Origin: Maricaulis sp048268525
GTDB taxonomy: Bacteria > Pseudomonadota > Alphaproteobacteria > Caulobacterales > Maricaulaceae
Length of the DNA: 36,362 bases
Assembly (NCBI RefSeq): GCF_048268525.1
Contig: NZ_JBLWVH010000032.1
Location: forward strand, 1-36,362
Direction of reading: 5' to 3'
In this document: positions 8,507 to 16,442 of the stretch, in pieces
How positions within the stretch are numbered: the stretch's first letter is position 1
Layout: each line of letters begins with the position of its first letter
The notes under the pieces: generated by a model
The model's input: only the letters and a program-made list of their open reading frames with translations
The model's database searches: none
What the model was told of the DNA's origin: nothing
Position numbers and translations under genes: made by a program

Positions 8507-9610
8507 ATGTCATCGATAACCGTCAATGTAATCAACCGCAAATCAAGATCCATGGCCGACAATCCCGCCCAAGCACTTCACCTCCTCGCCGCTGTGCGAG
8601 ATCCCGAGAAACGCCAGCAACTCGCGCTGGGCGTCACGGAGATGTGTGTCGCGCATCCGCTGTCGCCGAATGCCGAGCCGATTGCCGGCGATCTGCTGAT
8701 TACGCTGACCAGCAAGTCCGATCTGGACACCAAGATCGCGATGGCCCGAAAGTTGGCTGATTGCGAGTGGGCGCCCCATTCCGCGATCAAGCATCTCGCC
8801 TTCGACCAGATCGAGATCTCGGCGATCATCATCGAGAAGAGCGATCAGCTCACCCAGAAAGACATGATCGAGCTGGCCGAGACCGGCTCGAGCGAGCACC
8901 GTCGCCACCTCGCCATGCGGGCCAATCTGTGCCTGCCGGTCACAGATCAGCTTGCCAAGCCGGGGGAACCGATCGTCCTGCGGGCGCTGGCCAACAATGA
9001 TACCGCGGAGATTTCAGAGAACACTCTGGAAGTCTGCCTCCATGTCGCTCGCGAGCACCCCAAGCTGCGCGAAGCGCTGGCGCGTCGCCACGACCTGTCG
9101 ACCGATTATGCGACCCAGTTGTGCATCATGATGCCGGAAAACTGGCGTGAGGAGCTATACCGGCGCTTCGGCCTCGACAAGGCGAAGGTCGAGACCCTCG
9201 CCGTTGAAGCCGCACTCGGCGCCACACCTGAAGATGTCGACAAGGCGGCGGCACGGGAGGTTCAGGACGCCCGAGACGCCGGCAAGCTGAGCGGCCGTTT
9301 CGCGATGGAAGCCCTGAAGGCCGGCAAGGAGGCTGTTTTCGATCACGCCATTGCCGCGCTGTGCAATCTCAAGGCCTCGCAATGGCGGATCGCGCTGGCC
9401 ATGAGCGGTGTCCGCGCCGCTGCCATGGCCTGCCAGGCGGCCCAGCTGGAACGCACAGCCTACCCGATCATTCACAAGACGCTGCAGCGCTCGGGCCGTA
9501 TCCACCAGGCGCTCGAGGGTGACGCGATGGCGGCCGCGGCCAATGTCTTCCGCATGTATGGCCCGGAAAAAGCGGCAAAGGTCTTGCGTCAGATGGGCTC
9601 GAGGGCTTGA
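8507..9610 (+). CDS. DUF2336-like repeat protein 1
   Basis: A 367-residue alpha-helical protein with repeated Leu/Ala-rich helix pairs (LARKLADCEWAP, LVLRALANND-like units). It resembles the HEAT-like DUF2336 proteins of alphaproteobacteria. It has no signal peptide or membrane segment, so it is probably cytosolic. ATG 8507 has AAGG in front; ATG 8552 (MADNPAQ) is an alternative with a weaker site. A second DUF2336 gene lies on the other strand at 11556-12692, and NAD kinase, a response regulator and an HPt protein lie between. That neighbourhood suggests a role in signalling, possibly as a scaffold, but the molecular function of the family is unknown. NAD kinase begins within about 40 bp of its stop. 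Confidence 0.75.
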   Translation: MSSITVNVINRKSRSMADNPAQALHLLAAVRDPEKRQQLALGVTEMCVAHPLSPNAEPIAGDLLITLTSKSDLDTKIAMARKLADCEWAPHSAIKHLAFDQIEISAIIIEKSDQLTQKDMIELAETGSSEHRRHLAMRANLCLPVTDQLAKPGEPIVLRALANNDTAEISENTLEVCLHVAREHPKLREALARRHDLSTDYATQLCIMMPENWREELYRRFGLDKAKVETLAVEAALGATPEDVDKAAAREVQDARDAGKLSGRFAMEALKAGKEAVFDHAIAALCNLKASQWRIALAMSGVRAAAMACQAAQLERTAYPIIHKTLQRSGRIHQALEGDAMAAAANVFRMYGPEKAAKVLRQMGSRA

Positions 9611-9650
9611 ATAAGGACCTGTTCCATCAGGTTTTCTTGCGAGCCAGCCC

Positions 9651-10415
9651 ATAACCGCTTCTGTCGCCTTCCTAGCCAGCCCCCGCCCGGAGGCGAAGGC
9701 TGCCAAGTCGCGGCTTGAAAGCCTGTATGGTCACGTTCCCGTTTCCGAAGCCGAGATCATCGTCGCCCTTGGCGGTGACGGCCTGATGCTCGACGCACTG
9801 CACATGTCGATCAAGACCGGCGCTTGCGTTTACGGCATGAATTTCGGCTCGGTCGGCTTCCTGATGAACGAGTTTCGCGAGGACGGGCTGATGGACCGCC
9901 TCGCCCTGGCGGAAAAGGCGCGGATTCATCCGCTTCGCGCGATCGGCGAGGACATCCACTGCAAACCGTTTGAAGCCCTGGCGATCAACGAGGTGTCGCT
10001 GCTGCGTGAAACCCGCCAGACCGCAAAGATCAAGATCACGATCGATGGCAAGAGCCGGATGACCGAACTCCAGTCTGACGGCGTCCTCGTCGCCACGCCG
10101 GCCGGATCAACAGCCTATAACCTGTCGGCGCACGGCCCGATCCTGCCGCTGGACTCAACAGTACTCGCGCTCACCCCGATCAGCGCCTTCCGGCCCCGTC
10201 GCTGGCGCGGCGCTTTGCTGCCCCGCAATGTCCGCGTCGGATTTGAAATTGTTGAACCATCACTGCGGCCGGTCTCCGCGGTGGCTGACAACAAGGAATT
10301 CCGGGAAGTCGCGCGGGTTGATGTTGTTGAAGCCCACGACGTGACGCTGACCATGCTATTCGACCCCGGTCGGGACCTCGCCGAGCGCATATTGGTCGAG
10401 CAGTTCGAAAACTGA
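9651..10415 (+). CDS. nadK: NAD kinase, start codon unresolved
   Basis: NAD kinase phosphorylates NAD to NADP in the cytosol, normally from one essential gene. Motifs are clear: GGDG (about 41-44 counted from 9651), the NE/S region GMNFGSVGF, DGVLVATPAGSTAYNLSAHGPIL, and the FRPRRWRGALLP loop of the alphaproteobacterial type. The frame is open from 9615 (after TAA 9612-9614), yet it has no ATG, GTG or TTG before ATG 9786, and 9786 would remove the GGDG motif. Similar proteins begin just before AFLASPRPEA, which here points to about 9651, where the codon is ATA. A non-canonical start, a sequencing error or a lesion are all possible. AAGGA at 9613-9617 could be its ribosome site. Identity is secure; the 5' end is not. 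Confidence 0.85.
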   Translation: MTASVAFLASPRPEAKAAKSRLESLYGHVPVSEAEIIVALGGDGLMLDALHMSIKTGACVYGMNFGSVGFLMNEFREDGLMDRLALAEKARIHPLRAIGEDIHCKPFEALAINEVSLLRETRQTAKIKITIDGKSRMTELQSDGVLVATPAGSTAYNLSAHGPILPLDSTVLALTPISAFRPRRWRGALLPRNVRVGFEIVEPSLRPVSAVADNKEFREVARVDVVEAHDVTLTMLFDPGRDLAERILVEQFEN

Positions 10416-10490
10416 GCGGATTTAGGCTGGCGTTAAGCAAGCCGGGCTAGGGTGACGGAACAGTAATTTCAAGCGGACCCGACTCCCGTG

Positions 10491-10949
10491 ATGAGCAACG
10501 ACACGCTGGACCAGACATTATCCCGCATGTCCATCCTGCTGGTGGATGACAGCGCCGCCCTGCGTGGTGCGTTGCGCGTGTCCTTGCAGGCTTTCGGTTG
10601 CAGTCGTGTGATCGAGGTCGACACGGTCGAGCGCGCCCTGGATGTCCTCCGGGTCAAGCCGGTGGATCTGGTGATCACAGACTGGAAGATGAAGCCGCGT
10701 GACGGCATCGACCTCGTCCGGACGCTTCGGGACCGCAATTCAGGCCTGCCGCCGCACCTACCGGTCATCATGCTGTCTGCCTACACTGCCGTCGACCGCA
10801 TTCGCCAGGCCCGACAGACCGGCGTCGATGCGTTCCTGACCAAGCCCTTCACCGCGACCAGCCTCGCCCAGACCCTGCGCGAAACGCTCGGTGCCGAAAC
10901 CCATACCCGAGCCGGAGCCGTTACGGCGCCGCTCGCGACTGCCAGCTAG
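10491..10949 (+). CDS. Single-domain response regulator (CheY-like)
   Basis: A 152-residue receiver domain without an output domain. Acidic pocket D19-D20, phospho-acceptor D64 (VITDW), switch residue S96 (IMLSAY) and K118 (LTKPF) are all present, so it should be phosphorylatable. A GTG lies one codon upstream of ATG 10491; a second ATG at 10527 directly precedes the first strand (SILLVDD), so the first 12 residues may be dispensable. The HPt gene begins 10 bp after its stop, and the pair are probably phosphorelay partners. No histidine kinase lies nearby. The Ala/Thr-rich tail after residue 130 looks unstructured. Confidence 0.92.
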   Translation: MSNDTLDQTLSRMSILLVDDSAALRGALRVSLQAFGCSRVIEVDTVERALDVLRVKPVDLVITDWKMKPRDGIDLVRTLRDRNSGLPPHLPVIMLSAYTAVDRIRQARQTGVDAFLTKPFTATSLAQTLRETLGAETHTRAGAVTAPLATAS

Positions 10950-10959
10950 AGGACGTCTC

Positions 10960-11457
10960 ATGGCCAATAACAAGGATGTGGAGGTCATCTCCGCCCCGAA
11001 CATGCTGCAGATCAAGGTTGGCGGCCCCGTCAGCCAGGGCGACCTGCACATGATCCAGAAGGCTGAGGAAGCGCTCAAAGACCTCCGTTCTGACTTCGGA
11101 CAATGGCTGGAGGAAGAAGTCGTGAAGCTTGAGGACGCGGCAAAGATCGTCCGCGACAAGGGACTCAACGGTAGCGAAGGCGAAGAGCTGTTCGTTCGCG
11201 CCCACGACCTGCGCGGCCTGGGCACGACCTATGAGTTCCCGATCATTACCCGTCTGGCCAAGTCGCTGACCAAGATGATCGACATGCCGGAAAAGCGCGA
11301 AAAGGCGCAGACCAGCCTCGCACTGGCCCATGTCGGTGCCATTCGCGCGGCGCTGTCACAGAATATCCGGGACGACAATGATCCGGTCGCCGCGGCACTG
11401 GCCTCGGAACTGGAGACCCAGACCGCCGCCTTTGCGGAACCATGGAAAGACGACTGA
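10960..11457 (+). CDS. Histidine phosphotransfer (HPt) protein
   Basis: A 165-residue cytosolic helical protein. The phospho-accepting site is H82 in RAHDLRGLGTTYEFP, which fits the HPt pattern of H, two to three residues, K/R-G, then a Gly a few residues on. The helices before (about 25-75) and after (92-125) would form the four-helix bundle. ATG 10960 is preceded by AGAGGA (10948-10953). It follows the response regulator by 10 bp, so the two are very likely co-transcribed, with phosphate passing between this histidine and a receiver aspartate. The first 25 residues are not part of the usual domain. A strong hairpin terminator follows. Confidence 0.85.
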   Translation: MANNKDVEVISAPNMLQIKVGGPVSQGDLHMIQKAEEALKDLRSDFGQWLEEEVVKLEDAAKIVRDKGLNGSEGEELFVRAHDLRGLGTTYEFPIITRLAKSLTKMIDMPEKREKAQTSLALAHVGAIRAALSQNIRDDNDPVAAALASELETQTAAFAEPWKDD

Positions 11458-11491
11458 CCCACCACGTTTTGTGGCCCTGGTAGGCGAAAAG

Positions 11492-11524
11492 AAAAGGGCC
11501 GGTGCGCATGCACCGGCCCTTTTT
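11492..11524 (+). terminator. Bidirectional intrinsic terminator after the HPt gene
   Basis: A perfect 14-bp stem (11492-11505 with 11510-11523) with loop GCAT and T-run on the plus strand. The A-rich flank on the other side gives a T-rich tail on the minus strand too, so it can end both the HPt transcript and the convergent DUF2336 transcript. Confidence 0.9.
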
Positions 11525-11555
11525 CATGGCAGTTTTGGGGGTCCAGGGCGCCAGA

Positions 11556-12692
11556 CTAGCTGGCGATCTTCTCCGGAGCCGCATCGTCGTCAAACCGGCT
11601 GAGGACATAGTCCAGATCTTCATCGGGGATGCCCTGGAAGCGCGTGATCGCACGCTCGGCCAACACACGGCGGAACTGTGCCCGTCCGGCCTCGTCCTGC
11701 GGGACCTCCATGCCGTGATAGACGTCCAGCGCCGCGCGAACTGCCGGATAGAGCCGTGACGGCATGCCGGTCCGGTCATAGACGGCCCGCAGACCCAGAG
11801 GCCCGGAATCATGGACCAGCAGCCAGGCGCGCGAGTGGGTCACGCCGGCCAGCTCGGCAAAGGCGTGCTCGACAAAGGCGATATGTCCCCGCAAAAGCGC
11901 ACGAAGGATCAGGGACGGAGTCAGACGGCTGTTGAGCCGCAATTGCTGCACGAAGTGCTTGGGATCGTGCGCCAGCCCGGCCTGGTCAACCAGATCGAGG
12001 GTCGCCCGCTCCCGGGCGCCTTCAGAAAGCTCGACCGCCAGTTGCGGCGGCAGGGCGTGGGCTTTGACCAGTCGATTCAGGGCGACATCGCTGACATGGG
12101 CGATCAGGCGTTCGGTCACGTTAAGCGGCAGATGCGACCTGGCCACAAAGGAATCCATCACACCGCTGCTCTCGCAGAATTCGGTGAAGGCCCGCTGGTA
12201 AGCGGCTTCATCAAACTCTGCCCCGTCGTTCGATGCAGCGATCGACACAGCCGCCTCGTCACGACTGTCAAGGAGTTCATGGACGACAATCGGCGCGACG
12301 CTGGACCGACCGGCGATCGCGCAACGCTTGCCGGTATCGGCGGTCTCCAGAACCGCGATCAAGTCTTCATCGGTCAAGACCGGAGAGGACTCCAATACCG
12401 GTGTCGCGACGCTCTCGACATCCATTGCCAGTTTGCGCGCTATGTCTCGCGGAAGGTTGGGTGACTGGCGCAGGGTGATGGCCAATGCGCGGCGTACCAG
12501 CTCGGTCGCGTCGCGGGCAATGACGGTCAGGATGTCCCGGGCAGCCGAGCGTTCGGCCTCGGTCAGTGATGCCGCATCCATGCGCCTGCAGATCTTGCGG
12601 GCCGCCATGGCGCGTGCCTCATCGGTCTCACCCTTTACCAGACGGCGGATATCGTCATTCGTCAGGCGGTTTCTAAGGGCAACGACACTCAT
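11556..12692 (-). CDS. DUF2336 protein 2
   Basis: A 378-residue helical protein of the DUF2336 type found in alphaproteobacteria. The N-terminal half has paired helices of HEAT-like spacing (AARKICRRMDAASLTEAERSA, VRRALAITLRQSP). The middle has the family-style line of LTDEDLIAVLE and SVAPIVVHELLDSRDEAAVS, and a helical C-terminal region ends acidic (FDDDAAPEKIAS). It has no signal peptide or enzyme motif. It lies downstream of the transglycosylase gene on the same strand (84 bp gap) and is convergent with the HPt gene across a shared terminator. With the first DUF2336 protein it brackets a phosphorelay pair. Function is not known. Confidence 0.82.
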   Translation of the reverse strand: MSVVALRNRLTNDDIRRLVKGETDEARAMAARKICRRMDAASLTEAERSAARDILTVIARDATELVRRALAITLRQSPNLPRDIARKLAMDVESVATPVLESSPVLTDEDLIAVLETADTGKRCAIAGRSSVAPIVVHELLDSRDEAAVSIAASNDGAEFDEAAYQRAFTEFCESSGVMDSFVARSHLPLNVTERLIAHVSDVALNRLVKAHALPPQLAVELSEGARERATLDLVDQAGLAHDPKHFVQQLRLNSRLTPSLILRALLRGHIAFVEHAFAELAGVTHSRAWLLVHDSGPLGLRAVYDRTGMPSRLYPAVRAALDVYHGMEVPQDEAGRAQFRRVLAERAITRFQGIPDEDLDYVLSRFDDDAAPEKIAS

Positions 12693-12776
12693 GGCAGTTC
12701 CGTTTCAAGAGCTGTGGATCGGAGCCAATCTAGTCTCGACATGCTTAATGAAAGCTTTTCGCGCCCATCAGCTCGT

Positions 12777-13652
12777 TTACGAATTGCGAACCCGACCGGC
12801 GCGCGGCGCGTCGAGCGAGGCGAGAATTTCAACCAGCGCCGGCGACAGCTCGCCATTGCCCGCCCGCAGATTGCTGCGCATTGAAGCGACCGACTGCGCG
12901 ACCGGGGACGGGGCCAATATCATGCCGTCTGGCGCCCCGGACGACTGATTGTCGTCCGCCGCAGCGACAGCCGGCATCAACATTTCGCTGACGGCCTGGA
13001 CTGCCGCCGCTGAAACCAGTTCACGGGCATTACCCCGGCCATTTCCATTGCCCTCATGCGTCAGGACGGCGAGCACCTCGCTGGATGTCCGGGCCCGGCC
13101 GCCTTCGTAAAATATCGGCCGGTTGGCGCGCGCTGCGGCAGGGAAAAGTGTGTCGGCGCGCTGATCCGGCGTTTCCTGGGCCGCGGCGATCAGCTCGGCC
13201 GCGCCGCCAGCGCCAAGGAAATGGGCCGCGTAGAGTTCGCCGCCCGAGGCCGGGCGACCGATGCGCGCTTCGATCACACGATTGTTTTCGGCCGCCAGTT
13301 CGCCGGCCATGCGGGCCGAGGCGACCGCGTCAAACCGCAGATCGAGGATGGCTTCGCGCTGGCTTGCATCGGAAACAACGAACCGGCCATTGGCGTCCTG
13401 GCGGATCGCGCCCGCCGCTTCCTCATACCCGTGCTCGGCGCCCCGGCGGGCCATCACGCCCAGCCAGGTCTGCTCGATGAACTGGAACATGCCTGCGGCG
13501 CTGGAGGTGCGGGCTTCGGCGCGGACATCAAAATTGCTCTCGCGCGCGGCCGTATCGACGAGAAAATTGAAATCGGTGCCGGTTTCCTGCGCTGCCTGAC
13601 GGATGGCGCGCATGGTGAAGTCCTGGCTGTGCGTATCGACGGGGCTGACCAA
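12777..13652 (-). CDS. Lytic transglycosylase-like (SLT domain) protein
   Basis: A 291-residue protein with a transglycosylase SLT fold near its N-terminus. ARESNFD puts the catalytic glutamate at E38, followed by SSAAGMFQFIEQTWL (about 51-64), the usual GxxQF substrate segment. Such enzymes cut peptidoglycan glycan strands to 1,6-anhydro ends. No signal peptide is visible, which is odd for a periplasmic enzyme; export by another route or assembly-linked secretion is possible. I chose TTG 13652 because GGAG sits 5 bases before it. The frame stays open to 13829, but that part overlaps the divergent promoter region. ATG 13613 is an alternative. The C-terminal half is Ala-rich and low in complexity. 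Confidence 0.78.
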   Translation of the reverse strand: MVSPVDTHSQDFTMRAIRQAAQETGTDFNFLVDTAARESNFDVRAEARTSSAAGMFQFIEQTWLGVMARRGAEHGYEEAAGAIRQDANGRFVVSDASQREAILDLRFDAVASARMAGELAAENNRVIEARIGRPASGGELYAAHFLGAGGAAELIAAAQETPDQRADTLFPAAARANRPIFYEGGRARTSSEVLAVLTHEGNGNGRGNARELVSAAAVQAVSEMLMPAVAAADDNQSSGAPDGMILAPSPVAQSVASMRSNLRAGNGELSPALVEILASLDAPRAGRVRNS

Positions 13653-13840
13653 TTGTGTCTCCGTAGGCGTGTTTGCCGGTTGCTCGCGCCGGTGAAAGGC
13701 GCGCGAATCGCTTGTCCAGACTCGCGCAAGCGTGGCTAACCCGGCGTTAACGGTGACCGCCGGCGCGCTTGCCAGACGGCCTCCGGAGGCGGATATTATA
13801 TGCGAGGGACGTCCGAACCGATCCGACACAGGAGACGATC

Positions 13841-14311
13841 ATGAAACGCTCCAACACCCGCCCTGCCCTGGCCAGCCTCCTGGCCGGCTGCTTGGCTGTT
13901 GCCGCCACGGCCCCGGTCCTGTCCTGGCAGGAGGCCGCTACGGAAGCCGCCCCTGCGGCTATTCCGTCCGATCTGGCCGTGCCCGATGGTCCGGTCCGCC
14001 TGGGCCGTGTTGATGGTTATGCCGTCCTCGACCGTCAGCACGTGGTCCTGCGTTCCGGTGTCAGCCGCCACTATCTGGTGACCCTGGAACGTCCCTGTTT
14101 CGGCCTTCGGACCGGCTTCAGCCTTGGCCTCAGCGTTCGCTCGTACACGACGATCCACACCCCGCATTTCGAATTTGTCCAGACCGAGGATGGTCGCTGC
14201 TTTTTCGACTCCATCGAAGTCGTGGAAAGCAATGATGCGGCGCGCGCGCTGATCGCGGCACGAGCGGAGGCGGCCGAGGCTGCCGAAATGGATGGGTCCG
14301 CCTCACCCTGA
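13841..14311 (+). CDS. Small secreted protein, DUF6491-like
   Basis: A 156-residue protein with a clear signal peptide (basic start, hydrophobic stretch to about residue 25, Ala-rich cleavage region). The mature part has short strands with two conserved-looking cysteines (ERPCFGL and DGRCFFDS) that could form a disulfide in the periplasm. The pattern of a hydrophobic YLVTLERPC line resembles the DUF6491 family, which is my best guess. ATG 13841 is preceded by GGAGA. It is divergent from the transglycosylase gene and convergent with the SDR gene. The tail is Ala/Glu-rich and probably disordered. Function is unknown. Confidence 0.75.
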   Translation: MKRSNTRPALASLLAGCLAVAATAPVLSWQEAATEAAPAAIPSDLAVPDGPVRLGRVDGYAVLDRQHVVLRSGVSRHYLVTLERPCFGLRTGFSLGLSVRSYTTIHTPHFEFVQTEDGRCFFDSIEVVESNDAARALIAARAEAAEAAEMDGSASP

Positions 14312-14362
14312 CCCTCAGGGCCCGCACCTCCGGCAACGGTCTCAACCGCTGAAGCTGACGGC

Positions 14363-15244
14363 TCAGCCTGTGACACCACCCTCGCCCTCCAGGACCGGAT
14401 TGCCTGTGTTATCCGGCCCGGCGTTTTCGGGGGATGGTGCGAGTCGCGCCAGCATCGCGTCGAGCAGATCGACCAGCCGGGCACACTTTTCACCGTCCAG
14501 GGCATCGCGGTGGGGCTCTGCGAACCCGCCCTTGTCATTGTCGAAATACCGACCCGTCGCCCGACTGAACGTGTCGTCCAGCGCCGCGCGGACCAGCACC
14601 TGGACACCAACATCGATATTGTTGCCGGACACCCCGTAGGCCTCCCGCACCATCTTGGTTTTCAGGAAGGAGCCGGGATTGACGGCAATGATGCCGGGCC
14701 CGCCCTGGCCGATACGCCCCGCCAACCAGGCGGACCACATGGTCAGGCCGAGCTTGCTTTGGGCATAGGCCTGGCCATCATCAAGGTCGATAGACCCGAT
14801 CACCGCATCCGGCTCGACCGGTGCCTGGGCGGCCGAGCTCAGATTGATGACCCGCCCATCGGCGGGCATTAGCGGCAACAAGGCCTGTGTCAGGCGATAG
14901 GGCGCGATCATGTTGATGAAGACCCGCAGATCGATCCCGGCACTGTTCCGGCTCCCGGCCGGCAGGCGGAATACGCCGGCATTGTTGATCACGACATCCA
15001 GCTTGCCGTCACGGGCTGCCAACTTGGCGGCCAGCGCGTCGACACCTTGCAGTTCGGAGAGGTCGGCCCGGAATACTTCCACCGCGCCACCACCGTCGAG
15101 GCCCTGCAGCGATTGAAGGGCGGCATCCAGCTTGGCTGCGCTTCGCCCGTGGACAAGCACGCGATGGCCCTGGCTGACGAGCGCCCGCGCGGTTGCCAGG
15201 CCGAGACCATCGGTTGCGCCTGTGATCAGGATTGTCTTGGACAT
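14363..15244 (-). CDS. Short-chain dehydrogenase/reductase (SDR)
   Basis: A 293-residue NAD(P)-dependent oxidoreductase of the SDR superfamily. The cofactor loop TGATDGLG lies at 8-15, the NNAG motif at 87-90, and the catalytic S137 and Y160-x3-K164 (YAQSK) are present. The HGRS segment at 32-35, with a basic residue after the second strand, suggests NADPH preference. The C-terminal part (about 190-290) is like the retinol-dehydrogenase/WW-domain oxidoreductase type; the substrate is not readable. ATG 15244 follows a GGAGG site. It is divergent from the LysR gene with 152 bp between starts, a layout typical of a LysR regulator controlling its neighbour. Confidence 0.9.
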   Translation of the reverse strand: MSKTILITGATDGLGLATARALVSQGHRVLVHGRSAAKLDAALQSLQGLDGGGAVEVFRADLSELQGVDALAAKLAARDGKLDVVINNAGVFRLPAGSRNSAGIDLRVFINMIAPYRLTQALLPLMPADGRVINLSSAAQAPVEPDAVIGSIDLDDGQAYAQSKLGLTMWSAWLAGRIGQGGPGIIAVNPGSFLKTKMVREAYGVSGNNIDVGVQVLVRAALDDTFSRATGRYFDNDKGGFAEPHRDALDGEKCARLVDLLDAMLARLAPSPENAGPDNTGNPVLEGEGGVTG

Positions 15245-15312
15245 GTCGGCCTCCGGGCTCAGGACTTCAGTCCGGTTCAAGTTACGCCTATGCAACACAG
15301 GATAAATGGGTC

Positions 15313-15327
15313 ATTGATAGTTTCAAT
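15313..15327. promoter_or_regulatory. Candidate LysR-type operator
   Basis: A 15-bp dyad ATTGA-TAGTT-TCAAT lies midway between the divergent SDR and LysR starts. It fits the T-N11-A dyad form of LysR-family boxes. It is short, so chance is possible. Confidence 0.45.
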
Positions 15328-15396
15328 TTTCGGGTTTCATATACAATCAGACAGGTGCGAACCCGATCCGGCCCGTACGCCCGGAAGGAAGTCCCC

Positions 15397-16329
15397 ATGG
15401 ATACCAATGGCGTCCGCCTCTTTGTCCTGGCCGCGGACCTGCTCAACATCTCCGCCGCCGGACGCCAGCTCGGCCTGGCCCCGGCCGTGGCCAGCGCCCG
15501 GCTGGCCAAACTCGAGCGCAAGATCGGCGCCGACCTGCTCCACCGCTCGACACGCAAGGTCTCATTGTCCCTGGAAGGCGCGGAATTCCTGCCCTTTGCC
15601 CGCGAGATCCTGGCCCAGGAAGACGCGGCCAGCGCGGCCCTGGGCAATACCCGTATGGATGTCTCCGGGACCTTGCGCTTTGCTGCCTCGAGCACCTTCG
15701 TCCAGCTGCACATCGCGCCCATATTGCCGGAATTCCTCGACCGGCACCCCGGTCTTCATCTCGATCTGAAACTGTCGGACACGCAGATGGACCTGATCGA
15801 AGGCGGCTATGATCTGGCGCTGCGCAATTATGCCATCGAGGACAGTTCGCTGCGCGCCCGCAAGCTGGCCGATGACCAGCGGATATTGTGCGCCTCTCCG
15901 GAATATCTGGCCCGGCATGGCACGCCGGCCACCGCCGCGGACCTGGCCGATCACCAGCTGATCGGCTTTTCCAACGGCCCGCCCCGCACCCTTAAAACTG
16001 CGGGCAGCGGAGCTTCGGGGACTTTCCCGCCTGTCGGCACAAGACCGCGCATCATCTGTGATGACGGTGCCAGCATGCGCCTGGCCGCGCGGGCCGGTGC
16101 GGGCATTGCGATGAGTTCGCTGTGGAGCCTGTATCGGGATTTGCAGGACGGCTCGCTGGTTCGGGTCCTGCCCGATCACCAGATTGATGACGGCTCGGCG
16201 ATCTGGCTGGTCTATCCGAAATCCAATGTCCTGACCGCCAAGGTCCGCGTCTTCATTGACTTTCTCACCGAGAAAATCGGCCGCGCCCCGAGCTGGCAAG
16301 ACATGGCAGCGCCGGGAGACGGCAATTGA
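15397..16329 (+). CDS. LysR-family transcriptional regulator
   Basis: A 310-residue DNA-binding regulator. Residues about 4-62 form the winged helix-turn-helix (LFVLAADLLNISAAGRQL, then LAPAVASARLAKLERKIGADLLHR). Residues about 90-295 form the periplasmic-binding-protein-like effector domain, ending in FIDFLTEKIG. It is of the group that typically regulates an adjacent oxidoreductase. ATG 15397 follows GGAAGGAAG. Upstream, the divergent SDR gene shares a 152-bp region with a candidate operator; downstream, a quinone-oxidoreductase-like gene begins 113 bp away. Both are candidate targets. The effector is unknown. Confidence 0.93.
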   Translation: MDTNGVRLFVLAADLLNISAAGRQLGLAPAVASARLAKLERKIGADLLHRSTRKVSLSLEGAEFLPFAREILAQEDAASAALGNTRMDVSGTLRFAASSTFVQLHIAPILPEFLDRHPGLHLDLKLSDTQMDLIEGGYDLALRNYAIEDSSLRARKLADDQRILCASPEYLARHGTPATAADLADHQLIGFSNGPPRTLKTAGSGASGTFPPVGTRPRIICDDGASMRLAARAGAGIAMSSLWSLYRDLQDGSLVRVLPDHQIDDGSAIWLVYPKSNVLTAKVRVFIDFLTEKIGRAPSWQDMAAPGDGN

Positions 16330-16345
16330 TTATATTCAAAATCAA
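16326..16345. promoter_or_regulatory. Candidate second LysR-type dyad
   Basis: Inverted arms TTGATT (16326-16331) and AATCAA (16340-16345) with an inner TTGA-N6-TCAA overlap the LysR stop codon and lie about 100 bp ahead of the oxidoreductase start. They share the TTGA/TCAA half-sites with the dyad at 15313-15327. The region is AT-rich, so confidence is limited. Confidence 0.35.
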
Positions 16346-16442
16346 CATTCAGAAGCCTTGAACAAACCCATTTTATTGATCTGGATAGGCATTATCTCGG
16401 GGTTCGCTCACCAACAGCCCAAGCCAATACCGGGAGATTCTG

